A DNA stretch of 64,000 bases from assembly GCF_900585905.1 (NCBI RefSeq), contig NZ_UTVH01000095.1:496001-560000 (forward strand), in the 5' to 3' direction. Position numbers and translations under genes: made by a program. The notes beneath the pieces were generated by a model. That model was not told the origin of the DNA, made no database searches, and was given only the letters and a program-made list of their open reading frames with translations. The DNA comes from Pseudomonas viridiflava (GTDB lineage: Bacteria; Pseudomonadota; Gammaproteobacteria; Pseudomonadales; Pseudomonadaceae). Shown here one piece after another: positions 1 to 11,500 of this stretch (the stretch's first letter is position 1; each line of letters opens with the position of its first letter).

Positions 1-2586
<2,586 letters not shown>

Positions 2587-2667
2587 TGGGCTACCTGGGG
2601 AAGGTCGATACAGAAAAGATCGAAATGATAGCAAACCCGAGCGGTTTTAGTGGTGCCAACGCTTTTG

Positions 2668-2684
2668 CATGAAAATCCTTCATG
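2668..2684. promoter_or_regulatory. Candidate MetR-binding palindrome upstream of metH
   Basis: CATGAA-N5-TTCATG is a perfect inverted repeat with 6-base arms. It contains TGAA-AATCC-TTCA, which fits the enterobacterial MetR consensus TGAANNWNNTTCA. It sits 82-98 bases before the metH start, a usual activator position. Assignment to MetR is inference; the palindrome is seen directly. The rest of the 333-base gap (2587-2920) holds no gene I can support. Confidence 0.5.
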
Positions 2685-2920
2685 TGAACCGTTGCAAGCG
2701 AGGGCGTCGGGGCTGCTCAGGCGACAGCCCTTGCTGGCGGGGGGCAGGGCGGCAAAAGCCTGGGAAAACATGGCGCGCGGCCATCTACCATTGACCGGAA
2801 ACTGCCCGGGTTGATGACCTTTTCGGCAGAAACACGGTCCCACGCGGTGAGTGTCGGGGGGAGCCCGCGCATTGGTGCGCCGTACCCCGATTGTGATTCA
2901 AAGGTGCAAAGAGGTTCGCG

Positions 2921-3943
2921 ATGTTGATTTCGGTTCAAGCCCTGCGGGCACTCGCCGCGTGGGTCGTGGTGTGTCATCACTTCATGCAGATTTTCTTCGA
3001 TTTCCACGCCAGCGGCCCGGTTGGCGAATTCTTTGGCACCAGGGGAGCGGTGGGCGTCGACATTTTCTTCGTCATCAGCGGGCTGGTGATTTTTCTCTCC
3101 ACGCAAGACACCCAGATGCCCGCAGGGCGCTTCATGCTCAACCGGATTATCCGCATCGTCCCTGCCTACTGGCTCTACACCGCCGTGATGGGCCTGCTGC
3201 TGGTGTTCGCCGCGCCCTTGCTGCCCCATCAGGTCATCAGTTGGCAGAATTTTCTTCTTTCACTGGTGTTCATCCCTTCGGAAAATCCCGGTGGTTACGG
3301 GCTGTATCCCACGCTCAATGTGGGCTGGACCCTGAACTATGAAATGCTCTTCTATCTATTGTTCTCCACGGTCTTTCTGTTCAAGCAGCGTCATCGCCCA
3401 CTGATCGTCGCTGCAGCACTGTTTGCCGTCTGTGAAGTGCTGGCGCGCTCCGGCCTGATCAGTCGCTTCTACGGCAATGACATCGTGTATGAATTCCTGC
3501 TGGGGATCGGTATTGGCATCCTTTATCGCAAAGGATGGATCAAGGAAGGGGTATGGCTGCCATGCCTGGGGATCGCTGCGGCGCTGGTGGCGATTTATCA
3601 TTTGGGCCCCGAGGAAAGGCTGCTGAACTGGGGCCTGCCGAGCGCGTTGATCGTGATGTCATGCATCGCCATGGAGCCTCTGTTTCGCGGCAATCGGCTG
3701 CTCAAGGTGCTGGGCGACTGTTCGTACTCGGTGTACCTGCTGCATGTGCTGGTGCTGTACGTCGGCTGGTTGGCATCGCAGCACTACCAGCTCAACCCGT
3801 ATCTGGTGTTTGCGGTCTGCGTGCCGGTCATCGGGCTTGGCGCCTGGTTCAGCTACGAATGGATCGAGAAAGGTCTGTATCGGCGCATGAAAGGCTGGCT
3901 CGATGCGCGCCGGGCGGCAAATGCGCCGCAGGCGGTGTCCTGA
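2921..3943 (+). CDS. Membrane acyltransferase, family 3 (OafA/ExoP type)
   Basis: A 340-residue polytopic inner-membrane protein of the acyltransferase-3 family, which O-acylates sugars of surface polysaccharides or other extracytoplasmic acceptors. It begins MLISVQALRALAAW and carries the early family signature with adjacent histidines (VVCHHFMQ), followed by the GAVGVDIFFVISG segment that marks the family. About ten hydrophobic segments follow. There is no C-terminal SGNH domain, so this is the short form. A GAGG-type ribosome site precedes the ATG. It is a single gene between metH (divergent) and nfuA; neighbours give no hint of the acceptor, which cannot be told from the sequence. Confidence 0.85.
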   Translation: MLISVQALRALAAWVVVCHHFMQIFFDFHASGPVGEFFGTRGAVGVDIFFVISGLVIFLSTQDTQMPAGRFMLNRIIRIVPAYWLYTAVMGLLLVFAAPLLPHQVISWQNFLLSLVFIPSENPGGYGLYPTLNVGWTLNYEMLFYLLFSTVFLFKQRHRPLIVAAALFAVCEVLARSGLISRFYGNDIVYEFLLGIGIGILYRKGWIKEGVWLPCLGIAAALVAIYHLGPEERLLNWGLPSALIVMSCIAMEPLFRGNRLLKVLGDCSYSVYLLHVLVLYVGWLASQHYQLNPYLVFAVCVPVIGLGAWFSYEWIEKGLYRRMKGWLDARRAANAPQAVS

Positions 3944-4044
3944 GAGCTGGCGCCCTGCCTCGGACTTAATCCGACAAAAATACTAGGACTTTGTGTGATG
4001 CCCATGATTGGCGTAAACTGGCGCCACGTCTGCGAGGAATTTTC

Positions 4045-4638
4045 ATGACCGCTATCACTATTACCGATGCTGCCCACGATTATCTGGCCGATCTGCTGGA
4101 AAAGCAGAATGCCCCGGGCATCGGCATCCGCGTGTTTATTACCCAACCTGGCACCCAGTACGCTGAAACCTGCATCGCCTACTGCAAACCGGGCGAAGAA
4201 AAGCCGGACGACAAGGCCATTGGCCTGAAGAGCTTCACTGCCTGGATCGACGGCTTCAGCGAGGCCTTTCTCGATGACGCAGTCGTCGACTACGCCACGG
4301 ACCGCATGGGCGGCCAGTTGACCATCAAGGCACCTAACGCCAAGGTACCGATGGTCAACGCTGACAGCCCGATCAATGAACGCATCAATTATTACCTGCA
4401 GACCGAAATCAATCCCGGTCTTGCCAGCCATGGCGGTCAGGTCACTCTGATTGACGTGGTTGAAGAGCAGGCGCAGCAGATCGCCGTGCTGCAGTTCGGT
4501 GGCGGCTGCCAGGGCTGCGGTCAGGCGGATGTCACGCTCAAGGAAGGCATCGAGCGCACACTGCTCGAACGCATTCCCGAGCTGCACGGTGTTCGCGATG
4601 TGACCGACCACACGCAAAAGGAAAACGCCTACTACTGA
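4045..4638 (+). CDS. nfuA: Fe/S biogenesis protein NfuA
   Basis: A 197-residue carrier that receives a [4Fe-4S] cluster and passes it to apo-enzymes. The N-terminal half is the degenerate A-type scaffold (begins [14 protein letters not shown]); the C-terminal half is the Nfu domain with the CxxC motif in GGGCQGCGQ, the cluster ligands at the dimer interface. The frame is open further upstream, but the ATG at 4045 preceded by GAGGAAT and the match to the known NfuA N-terminus fix the start. An intrinsic terminator follows. It is convergent with cobM. Confidence 0.96.
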   Translation: MTAITITDAAHDYLADLLEKQNAPGIGIRVFITQPGTQYAETCIAYCKPGEEKPDDKAIGLKSFTAWIDGFSEAFLDDAVVDYATDRMGGQLTIKAPNAKVPMVNADSPINERINYYLQTEINPGLASHGGQVTLIDVVEEQAQQIAVLQFGGGCQGCGQADVTLKEGIERTLLERIPELHGVRDVTDHTQKENAYY

Positions 4639-4658
4639 GGCGCTGCGTAGGGCGGAAC

Positions 4659-4686
4659 AAAACCCCGACTGGTTCGGGGTTTTTTG
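4659..4686 (+). terminator. Intrinsic terminator after nfuA
   Basis: ACCCCGA-loop-TCGGGGT hairpin with AAAA on the left and TTTTTT on the right. It can work in both directions and separates nfuA from the convergent cobM. Confidence 0.85.
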
Positions 4687-4707
4687 TGGGCGTCGTCAGG
4701 CGGTGCG

Positions 4708-5454
4708 TCAGGGTCTGTACAGGTGCGCGTGCCCGGCGCGGTACAGCGAAGACTCGCTGAATGTATCGTTGGCCAGCACGCGGCCCACCAGAATCAAGGC
4801 AGTGCGGCGAAACCCCTTTTGCGCCACTTTGTCTTCGATATCGGCCAGGGTGGCCACTACCCAGTCCTGATCCGGCCAGCTGGCCCGGTGCACCACCGCA
4901 ATGGGGCAGTCGGCGCCGTAATGCGGCGTCAGTTCAGCGACGATGCGTGGCAGATTGTTCACCCCCAAGTGGATCGCCATGGTGGCTTGGTGGCGGGCCA
5001 GGTCCCCCAGCGCCTCGCCGGATGGCATTGGCGTCTTGTCGGCGTAACGGGTAAGTATCACGCTTTGGGAAATGTCCGGCAGCGTCAGTTCGGTTTCCAG
5101 CAGCGCCGCGCAGGCGGCCGTCGCAGTCACCCCAGGGATGATTTCGAAGGCAATGCCCAACTCGCGCAAGTGCCTGATCTGCTCGCCAATGGCGCCATAC
5201 AGACCTGGATCGCCAGAGTGTACGCGCGCGATATCCTGGCCCTTGTCATGAGCGGTTTTCATCACCGCGATGATCTCTTGCAGGTGCAGCTCGGCACTGT
5301 TGATCACCTGTTCGGCCTGATGACCCTGGAGCACTGCCGCAGGCACCAGGGAACCGGCATAGATGATCACCGGGCAGCTGCGGATCAGCCGTTGGCCCTT
5401 GACGGTGATCAGTTCCGGGTCGCCTGGGCCTGCGCCGATGAAGAAAACCGTCAT
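4708..5454 (-). CDS. cobM: Precorrin-4 C11-methyltransferase
   Basis: A 248-residue SAM-dependent methyltransferase that methylates C-11 of precorrin-4 in the aerobic cobalamin pathway. It starts MTVFFIGAGPGDPELITVKG, the typical glycine-rich N-terminus of corrin methyltransferases, and carries the HSGDPGLYGAIGEQ signature near residue 80-95. It is the last gene of the cbtB-cbtA-cobE-cobM operon and overlaps cobE by ATGA with a good AGGAG site inside cobE. Expression of the whole unit is probably set by the cobalamin riboswitch about 1.5 kb upstream of it. Confidence 0.95.
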   Translation of the reverse strand: MTVFFIGAGPGDPELITVKGQRLIRSCPVIIYAGSLVPAAVLQGHQAEQVINSAELHLQEIIAVMKTAHDKGQDIARVHSGDPGLYGAIGEQIRHLRELGIAFEIIPGVTATAACAALLETELTLPDISQSVILTRYADKTPMPSGEALGDLARHQATMAIHLGVNNLPRIVAELTPHYGADCPIAVVHRASWPDQDWVVATLADIEDKVAQKGFRRTALILVGRVLANDTFSESSLYRAGHAHLYRP

Positions 5455-5849
5455 GGATGCTCCTGTGAGAGGCTGATCGCCAGGGCGAAGGTCGCCAGCG
5501 TGCTTTGTTGCCGGGTAATCAATAGCGCTGCAGGGCCTTTCTGGCTCGCCAGCGCGAGCGCCGCGCTTTCTGCCACGCCGTAGCAGCCAGTGTGGTCGAA
5601 GGCGATTCGAGAGCTCTGGCTGAGCTGCGACTCGTACCCGGCCAGTTGACCCGCGCTGAAGAAACGCAGCGGCAGGCCCAACTGTTGCGCCAGGGCCAGG
5701 ATGCCTGGCTCGTGGCGTTTCAGGTCAATGGAGGCGAGGGCGCTGAGGTCCGCGATGGTCAGGTCATGGCGTTGCAGGCTCAAGCTTATCAGGCTCAGCA
5801 GGGCGTCTGCGCTGCAGCCGCGCTGGCAGCCCAGGCCTGCCACGCGCAT
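5451..5849 (-). CDS. cobE: Cobalamin biosynthesis protein CobE (CbiG C-terminal type)
   Basis: A small protein of about 132 residues related to the C-terminal domain of CbiG, found in cobalamin operons of aerobic producers. Its exact role is poorly defined. The N-terminus reads MRVAGLGCQRGCSADALL, with the VAGLGCxRG motif of the family. I chose the ATG at 5849, five bases after the cbtA stop; a TTG at 5867 in the same frame would add six residues (MSKPEP) and overlap cbtA. The gene is coupled to cobM by an ATGA overlap. Confidence 0.88.
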   Translation of the reverse strand: MRVAGLGCQRGCSADALLSLISLSLQRHDLTIADLSALASIDLKRHEPGILALAQQLGLPLRFFSAGQLAGYESQLSQSSRIAFDHTGCYGVAESAALALASQKGPAALLITRQQSTLATFALAISLSQEHP

Positions 5850-5853
5850 GGGC

Positions 5854-6552
5854 TCAGGCTTGCTCAAGATCAGACCCGTGGCGACGAAAAAGCCACGCGC
5901 TGATCAACCCGAGGGCGATCCAGAAGATGGCGTTGGTCAGCAGTGAGGCCACCACGAACTGCGAGGCCAGTGCCTGCGGCGCCAGGCTTTCATGGTTTTG
6001 CGGCTGCGGCGCGCCCATCAGATGAGGCACCAGCAGAATCGCCAAGCCCAACGCTTTGAGCATTGCGCTGCGGGCAAACACCAGCAGCGCCAGGGCGACG
6101 GCTGTTGAAGCCGCAGTGCCGATCCACCAGATTTGCCGCTGAATCAGCTCCGCCGCTGCCGAGCCCGGCAGCTCCGGCGGCAGCCCCAGTGTTGGTGCGA
6201 GGGTAAACACTGCAAAACCGGCCAGGCCCCAGAGCAGCCCCTGGGAGGTCCTGGCCGGTGCGCGCAGGGTGTAGAGCGCAGCGAGCATCAGTGCAAAGCC
6301 GGCTGCCACGACGAGATTGCCGGCCGTGGTGGAAGCGACACGCTGCCAGCCGTCGGCCGGCGCCCAGGCCTCTTCGTCATGGACATGCGCGGCCTGGCCG
6401 GGCGCGTGCTCGTGGACCTGTTCGACTGCAGCACTTTCGTAGGTTTCGGCTTCAAGGATCAGAGGGGCCACCCACAGGCTCTGCAGCGCAGTGAGCAGCA
6501 AGGCGGCGAGCAGAGCGCTGAAACCTGCGGTCTGGGCAAGTTGCTTGATCAT
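5854..6552 (-). CDS. cbtA: Cobalt transporter subunit CbtA
   Basis: A 232-residue membrane protein with about five hydrophobic segments, assigned to the CbtA family of B12-regulated cobalt transporters. A histidine-rich loop (QVHEHAPGQAAHVHDEE, about residues 44-62) after the first membrane segment suits metal capture. The frame is open seven codons further (MPLRPAA), but MIKQLAQ at 6552 is the family-like start. It follows cbtB after 11 bases. CbtAB is established mainly from its linkage to B12 riboswitches; transport of cobalt is inferred from that. Confidence 0.9.
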   Translation of the reverse strand: MIKQLAQTAGFSALLAALLLTALQSLWVAPLILEAETYESAAVEQVHEHAPGQAAHVHDEEAWAPADGWQRVASTTAGNLVVAAGFALMLAALYTLRAPARTSQGLLWGLAGFAVFTLAPTLGLPPELPGSAAAELIQRQIWWIGTAASTAVALALLVFARSAMLKALGLAILLVPHLMGAPQPQNHESLAPQALASQFVVASLLTNAIFWIALGLISAWLFRRHGSDLEQA

Positions 6553-6563
6553 GGCGGCAGGTC

Positions 6564-6758
6564 TCAATGGCAAGGGAAGCCCGCACTGTGGCGGGTATCG
6601 TGGGCGGCATTGTGCACGGCGGCAATGTGCGAGAAACCGGCGAAGTAGACCAGGCAGGCGCCCAGAACGGCGGCACTGATGGCCACCGTCAGACGCTGGC
6701 TGCGGCTGCTTGCGGCGCTGCTGGACAGGGTGCTGTGGCGGGCGTGAATGTTTGACAT
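6564..6758 (-). CDS. cbtB: Cobalt transporter subunit CbtB
   Basis: A 64-residue single-span membrane protein, partner of CbtA. A hydrophobic helix (about 26-46) is followed by a histidine-rich tail HNAAHDTRHSAGFPCH typical of CbtB and likely to bind metal. The frame stays open upstream to base 6881, but the start at 6758 has a strong AAGGGAAG site 4 bases before the ATG. That site is itself the 3' arm of a hairpin (6763-6816), part of the riboswitch control. It is the first gene of the cbtB-cbtA-cobE-cobM operon. Confidence 0.9.
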   Translation of the reverse strand: MSNIHARHSTLSSSAASSRSQRLTVAISAAVLGACLVYFAGFSHIAAVHNAAHDTRHSAGFPCH

Positions 6759-6762
6759 GGCG

Positions 6763-6816
6763 CTTCCCTTTTCAATGTCGGCTTTAGTGTTGGCAAGCAG
6801 GCACGCGCAAGGGAAG
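6763..6816 (-). promoter_or_regulatory. Shine-Dalgarno-sequestering hairpin of cbtB (riboswitch expression platform)
   Basis: On the minus strand CTTCCCTT (6816-6809) can pair perfectly with AAGGGAAG (6770-6763), the ribosome site of cbtB. GCG/CGC pairs extend the stem across one bulged base, giving 11 pairs. It lies between the riboswitch and the start codon, so translation control is the likely mode. No U-tract terminator is seen. Confidence 0.65.
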
Positions 6817-6883
6817 ACGCAGGGCAGAGCGCCCGCGAGATCAACTGCGCCCGCCCACCGCGGGTTCGTTATCTGTTTCATGT

Positions 6884-7080
6884 CGGGCCGGTCTCCGGGC
6901 TCGCGAGGGGCTACGCGTCAGCCGACGTGTTGCCAGACGGTGTCGCCTTCCCATGCCTGTTCGGCACAGTGGCGGGTTGACACCTCACTCGCTTACCGTT
7001 GCGGGGGCAGCACCGGACTGATTCGAGCCTTTGGGCCGAACGCACCGGTTTCCCGTTTCACCCTGTGAAGGGCACCCGTA
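6884..7080 (-). ncRNA. Cobalamin riboswitch (controls cbtB-cbtA-cobE-cobM)
   Basis: Read on the minus strand the segment contains, in order, the conserved elements of the adenosylcobalamin aptamer: GGTGCCC, GGGAAACCGGTG, CTGCCCCCGCAACGGTAAG, GGAAGGCG and the B12 box AGCCCGGAGACCGGCC (6901-6886). It ends about 125 bases before cbtB. High cobalamin is expected to repress the operon. Confidence 0.95.
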
Positions 7081-7164
7081 ACACGTTGCACAGGAAAGCA
7101 TGGGCCCGGCCGCGAGGTCAATCTGTCGATTGACCTGCCTGCGGTCACTGCGTAGCCTTGCGGG

Positions 7165-7361
7165 TTCGAGGTTCTCCAGCGGACGGCGATTGCCGCCAGC
7201 GCGGAGCTAAGACGGGAACGCGGTCAATGCCGCGGCTGCCCCCGCAACTGTAAGCGGTGATTTCATTGCACAGCCACTGCCCTCGGCGGGAAGGCGCGAT
7301 GATCGCTCTGCTGCTGCAATACGCAGCGTCAGCGCCAGCCGCAAGCCAGGATACCTGCCTC
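7165..7361 (+). ncRNA. Cobalamin riboswitch (controls cobW-cobN-chlI-chlD)
   Basis: Plus-strand aptamer with AGACGGGAACGCGGT, CTGCCCCCGCAACTGTAAG, GGGAAGGCGCG and the B12 box AAGCCAGGATACCTGCC (7343-7359). It is back to back with the minus-strand riboswitch; only about 85 bases lie between them for two divergent promoters. It ends about 127 bases before cobW. Confidence 0.94.
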
Positions 7362-7457
7362 GATCAAGGCACACGCCTTGCGAATTCTCACTACAACCGG
7401 GCGGGGTGATCCGGTGGCGAATCGAGCGCTGTGCCCAGGCACCGGGCCTTCGTCCCT

Positions 7458-7485
7458 GTTGCCCGCCGCACTGCCAAAGGGCAAC
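7458..7485 (+). promoter_or_regulatory. Hairpin over the cobW ribosome site
   Basis: GTTGCCC (7458-7464) pairs with GGGCAAC (7479-7485), enclosing 14 bases and covering the AAAGGG ribosome site two bases before the cobW ATG. It mirrors the cbtB arrangement, so it is a likely translational expression platform. Confidence 0.5.
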
Positions 7486-7487
7486 CG

Positions 7488-8552
7488 ATGAAAACACTGG
7501 CCAAGCTTCCCGTCACCATCGTTACCGGCTTTCTCGGCTCGGGTAAAACCACTTTGCTGCGGCACATGCTCGACAATGCCCAGGGCCGCCGGATTGCGGT
7601 CATCGTCAACGAGTTTGGCGAGCTGGGCATCGACGGCGACATTCTCAAGCAATGCACCATCGGCTGCACGGAAGAAGAGGCCACGGGCCGCGTGTACGAG
7701 CTGGCCAATGGCTGCTTGTGCTGCACCGTGCAGGAAGAGTTTTTCCCGGTGATGCGCGAGCTGGTTGCCCGTCGAGGCGATCTGGACCACATCCTCATTG
7801 AAACCTCCGGGCTGGCGCTGCCAAAGCCTCTGGTCCAGGCCTTTCAGTGGCCGGAGATCCGCAACGCCTGCACCGTCGACGCAGTAATCACTGTGGTCGA
7901 CAGCCCTGCGGTGCTGGCTGGCACCTTTGCTGCCTTCCCGGATCAGGTCGATGCCCAGCGCAAGCTTGACCCCAACCTGGATCACGAATCGCCGCTGCAC
8001 GAACTGTTCGCCGACCAACTGGCCAGTGCTGACCTGGTCATCCTCAACAAGGCCGACCAGATCGACGCCGCAGGCCTTGCCAAAGTGCGTCTCGAGGTCT
8101 CCGAGGAGCTGCCGCCAGCGGTGAAAGTCGTCGAGGCCAGCGGCGGGCGCCTGCCGATCAACGTTTTGCTGGGTCTGGGCGCCGAGTCGGAGCAGCACAT
8201 CGACAGCCGCAAGACGCACCATGACCACCACGAAGGCGATGACCACGATGATCATGACCATGACGCCTTCGATTCCATTTCCATCAAACTGCCGCAATCG
8301 GAAGAAACTGAATTGCTGGCGGCGCTGACTCACCTTGTGGTGCAGCACGGCATCCTGCGGGTCAAGGGTTTTGCAGCCGTCGCTGGCAAACCCATGCGCC
8401 TGCTGATTCAGGGCGTCGGCACACGTTTCGACAAGCATTTCGACCGCGCCTGGAGCGCGGGTGAAGAGCGCGCCACGCATCTGGTGTTGATCGGCCAGCA
8501 GCTGGATGCCGTCGCCATCGAGGCGCAACTCAACGCCGCGCTCGCTGGCTGA
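7488..8552 (+). CDS. cobW: CobW-family GTPase, cobalt delivery
   Basis: A 354-residue G3E P-loop GTPase thought to deliver Co(II) for corrin metallation. Visible motifs are the P-loop GFLGSGKTTLL (about 12-22), the metal-binding GCLCC motif, the ETSGLALP switch region and LNKADQ for guanine recognition. Then comes a histidine/aspartate-rich linker (HHDHHEGDDHDDHDHD, about 245-262) and the C-terminal CobW_C domain. The frame is open 19 codons upstream; the ATG at 7488 (MKTLAKLPVTIVTG) is chosen because it puts the P-loop at the usual place. It is first in the cobW-cobN-chlI-chlD unit, three bases before cobN. Confidence 0.95.
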   Translation: MKTLAKLPVTIVTGFLGSGKTTLLRHMLDNAQGRRIAVIVNEFGELGIDGDILKQCTIGCTEEEATGRVYELANGCLCCTVQEEFFPVMRELVARRGDLDHILIETSGLALPKPLVQAFQWPEIRNACTVDAVITVVDSPAVLAGTFAAFPDQVDAQRKLDPNLDHESPLHELFADQLASADLVILNKADQIDAAGLAKVRLEVSEELPPAVKVVEASGGRLPINVLLGLGAESEQHIDSRKTHHDHHEGDDHDDHDHDAFDSISIKLPQSEETELLAALTHLVVQHGILRVKGFAAVAGKPMRLLIQGVGTRFDKHFDRAWSAGEERATHLVLIGQQLDAVAIEAQLNAALAG

Positions 8553-8555
8553 CCC

Positions 8556-11500
8556 ATGCATTTATTGAGAACCCAGCCCGGCGGATTCGTCCCGGACGAC
8601 AACATTGCCGATCTCGGGCAGACCCCGGCCGAGCTGGTGGTTCTCTGCAGCGGCGATTCCAGCCTGGCACTGCTGGCAGAAGCGGCGCAGCAGTTGCCGC
8701 AGGATTATCCAAGCCTGCGCCTGGCCAACCCGATGCAGGTGCAGAATCACGCCTCCGTCGATCTGTATGTCGACGAAGTGCTGCGCCACGCGAAGGTAAT
8801 TGTATTGTCGCTGCATGGCGGCATGGGCTATTGGCGCTATGGCGTCGAGCGCTTGCTGGAGCTGGCCGCGCGGGGCGTGCAGATTATCATGATGCCGGGC
8901 TGCGACCGGCCTGACCCAGACCTCACTGAGCGCAGCAGCGTACCGGCCGAAGACTGCCACCGCCTGTGGCAGTTTCTGCGTCAGGGTGGCATGGGCAATG
9001 CGCTGGATTTTTACCGCTGCGTGGCCAGCCGCATGCTTGGCCGCGATTACCCCTGGTCCGAGCCCCAGGCACTGCCCCGCACAGCGGTTTACCACGCTCA
9101 GGGCGTCAGCAGTGATCCAGCGGTTTGGCAGGCTCAGTGGGTCAGCGATCAGCCGGTAGTGGCGCTGGTTTTCTATCGCTCACACCTACAGGCGGCCAAC
9201 ACCGGCTTTATCGACGTCTTCTGCACACGGTTGCAGGCCCAGGGGCTGAACCCGTTACCGATAGCGGTGGCCAGCCTCAAGGAGGCGCCGTGCCTGGCTC
9301 AGCTGGAGGACTGGCTTGATCAGGTGGATGCCGAACTGATCATCAACACCACCGGGTTTGCGCAGTCGAACCCCGAGGCGCCACATGTGCGGCCTTTTCG
9401 ACGCAATATTCCGGTCATTCAGGCCATCTGCGCCCAGGACAACGAGCCAGGCTGGCGGGACAGTGCCCAGGGCCTTGGCGCGCGGGATCTGGCCATGAAC
9501 ATCGCGTTGCCGGAGCTGGACGGGCGCATCATCAGCCGGCCGATCAGCTTCAAGGACCTGGCCTGGCACAGCGAGCGCAGCCAGTCCGATGTGGTGTGCT
9601 ACCGCGCACAGCCCGAGCGCATGGATTTCGTCGCCGAGTTGGCCCGTCGCTGGATCCTGCTGGCGCGCCTGTCCAATGCCGACAAGCGCATCGCGTTGAT
9701 TCTGGCCAATTACCCGACCCGCGATGGCCGCATCGGCAACGGCGTCGGCCTGGATACGCCCGCAGCGGCATTGAACATCCTGCGTGCCATGCATGGCGAA
9801 GGCTACCCGGTTTCCGAGCTGCCCCCGTCCGGCACCGCGCTGATCCAGCAGTTGCTGGGCGGCGTGACCAACGATCTGGACAGCCTCGACAGCCGCCCTT
9901 GCCAGCAGAGCATGGCGCTGGACGACTACCTGATCGCGTTCAATCAGTTGCCAGCGGCCAATCGCGAGGCGGTGATCGCGCGCTGGGGCTCGCCCGAGGC
10001 CGACCCGATGTTCCGGGGCGGTCGCATGATGATCGCGGGGCTGCGCTTTGGCCTGACCTTTGTCGGCATCCAGCCTGCCCGTGGCTATCAGGTAGACGCC
10101 AGCGCCGTGTATCACGATCCGGATCTGGTGCCGCCCCATGGTTATCTGGCGTTCTATTTCTGGCTGCGCAAGAGCTACGGCGCCCATGCCGTTATCCACG
10201 TTGGCAAGCATGGCAATCTCGAATGGTTGCCGGGCAAGGGCGTGGGTCTGGCTGAAACCTGCTGGCCCGATGCGATTCTTGGCCCGATGCCGAATATCTA
10301 TCCGTTCATCGTCAACGATCCCGGCGAAGGCGCTCAGGCCAAGCGACGCACCCAGGCGGTCATCATCGATCACCTGATGCCGCCACTGACCCGCGCCGAG
10401 ACCTATGGTCCGCTGCGCGATCTCGAACAGTTGGCCGACGAATATTACGACGCGCAGCTGCTGGACCCGCGTCGTGCTCAAGAGCTGGAGCGCGACATTC
10501 TCACACTGGTGCGGGCCACCCATCTTGACCGGGAACTGGCGCTTGATACCTCAGGGGATGACAACGCCGCCGCGTGGCTGCCGCGCCTTGATACCTATCT
10601 GTGTGACTTGAAGGAATCGCAGATCCGTGACGGCTTGCACATCTTCGGCGAGTCCCCCAGTGGCCGCTTGCGGATCGATACGCTGCTGTCATTGCTGCGC
10701 ATTCCTCGTGGTGATGGGCGAGGGGCGCAATCCAGCATCCTGCGCGCCCTGGCCAAGGCCTTCGAACTGGGCTTCGATCCACTGGACTGTGAGTTGGCCG
10801 AACCCTGGTCCGGGCCACGGCCTGACGCGCTGTTGCAGATCAGCAACGACCCGTGGCGCACCGCAGGCGACAGCCGAGAGCGTCTGGAACTCTATGCGGC
10901 CTGGCTGATCGAGCGCGCGCTTGATCAGGATGTTGTCGAATTACCTTTCGAATACAACGACTTGGATCAGATTGTTGAGGCGTTGCGTGAAGCTGTTGCG
11001 CCGCGCCTTGATGCTTGTGGGCCTGCCGAGATCCAGGGGCTGATGGATGCACTCTCGGGCCGCTTTGTACCGGCCGGACCCAGCGGTGCGCCGAGTCGAG
11101 GTCGTCTCGACGTGCTGCCCACGGGGCGCAATTTTTTCTCGGTGGATGTGCGCAACCTGCCCACCGCAACAGCCTGGCGAATCGGTTTTCAATCAGCCAA
11201 TCTGTTACTGGAGAGGCACTTGCAAGATCATGGTGATCATTTACGTCAACTGGGCCTGTCGGTCTGGGGCACTGCCACGATGCGCACAGGCGGTGACGAC
11301 ATCGCCCAGGCCATGGCGTTGATGGGGGTGCGCCCGGTATGGGCGACGGGCAGCCAGCGCGTGGATGACTTCGAGATTCTGCCACTGAGCCTGCTGGATC
11401 GACCGCGAGTAGACGTGACGCTGCGGGTGTCCGGCTTCTTTCGTGATGCCTTCGCCAACCTGATGCGCCTGTTCGATGCTGCCGTACAGGCGGTGGCCGC

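Noticed and set aside
2587-2920. SAM or SAH riboswitch upstream of metH
   Set aside because: None of the conserved aptamer core elements could be found on the metH strand.
9255-10523. A 422-codon minus-strand reading frame inside cobN
   Set aside because: Antisense shadow; the CobN frame is intact and conserved.
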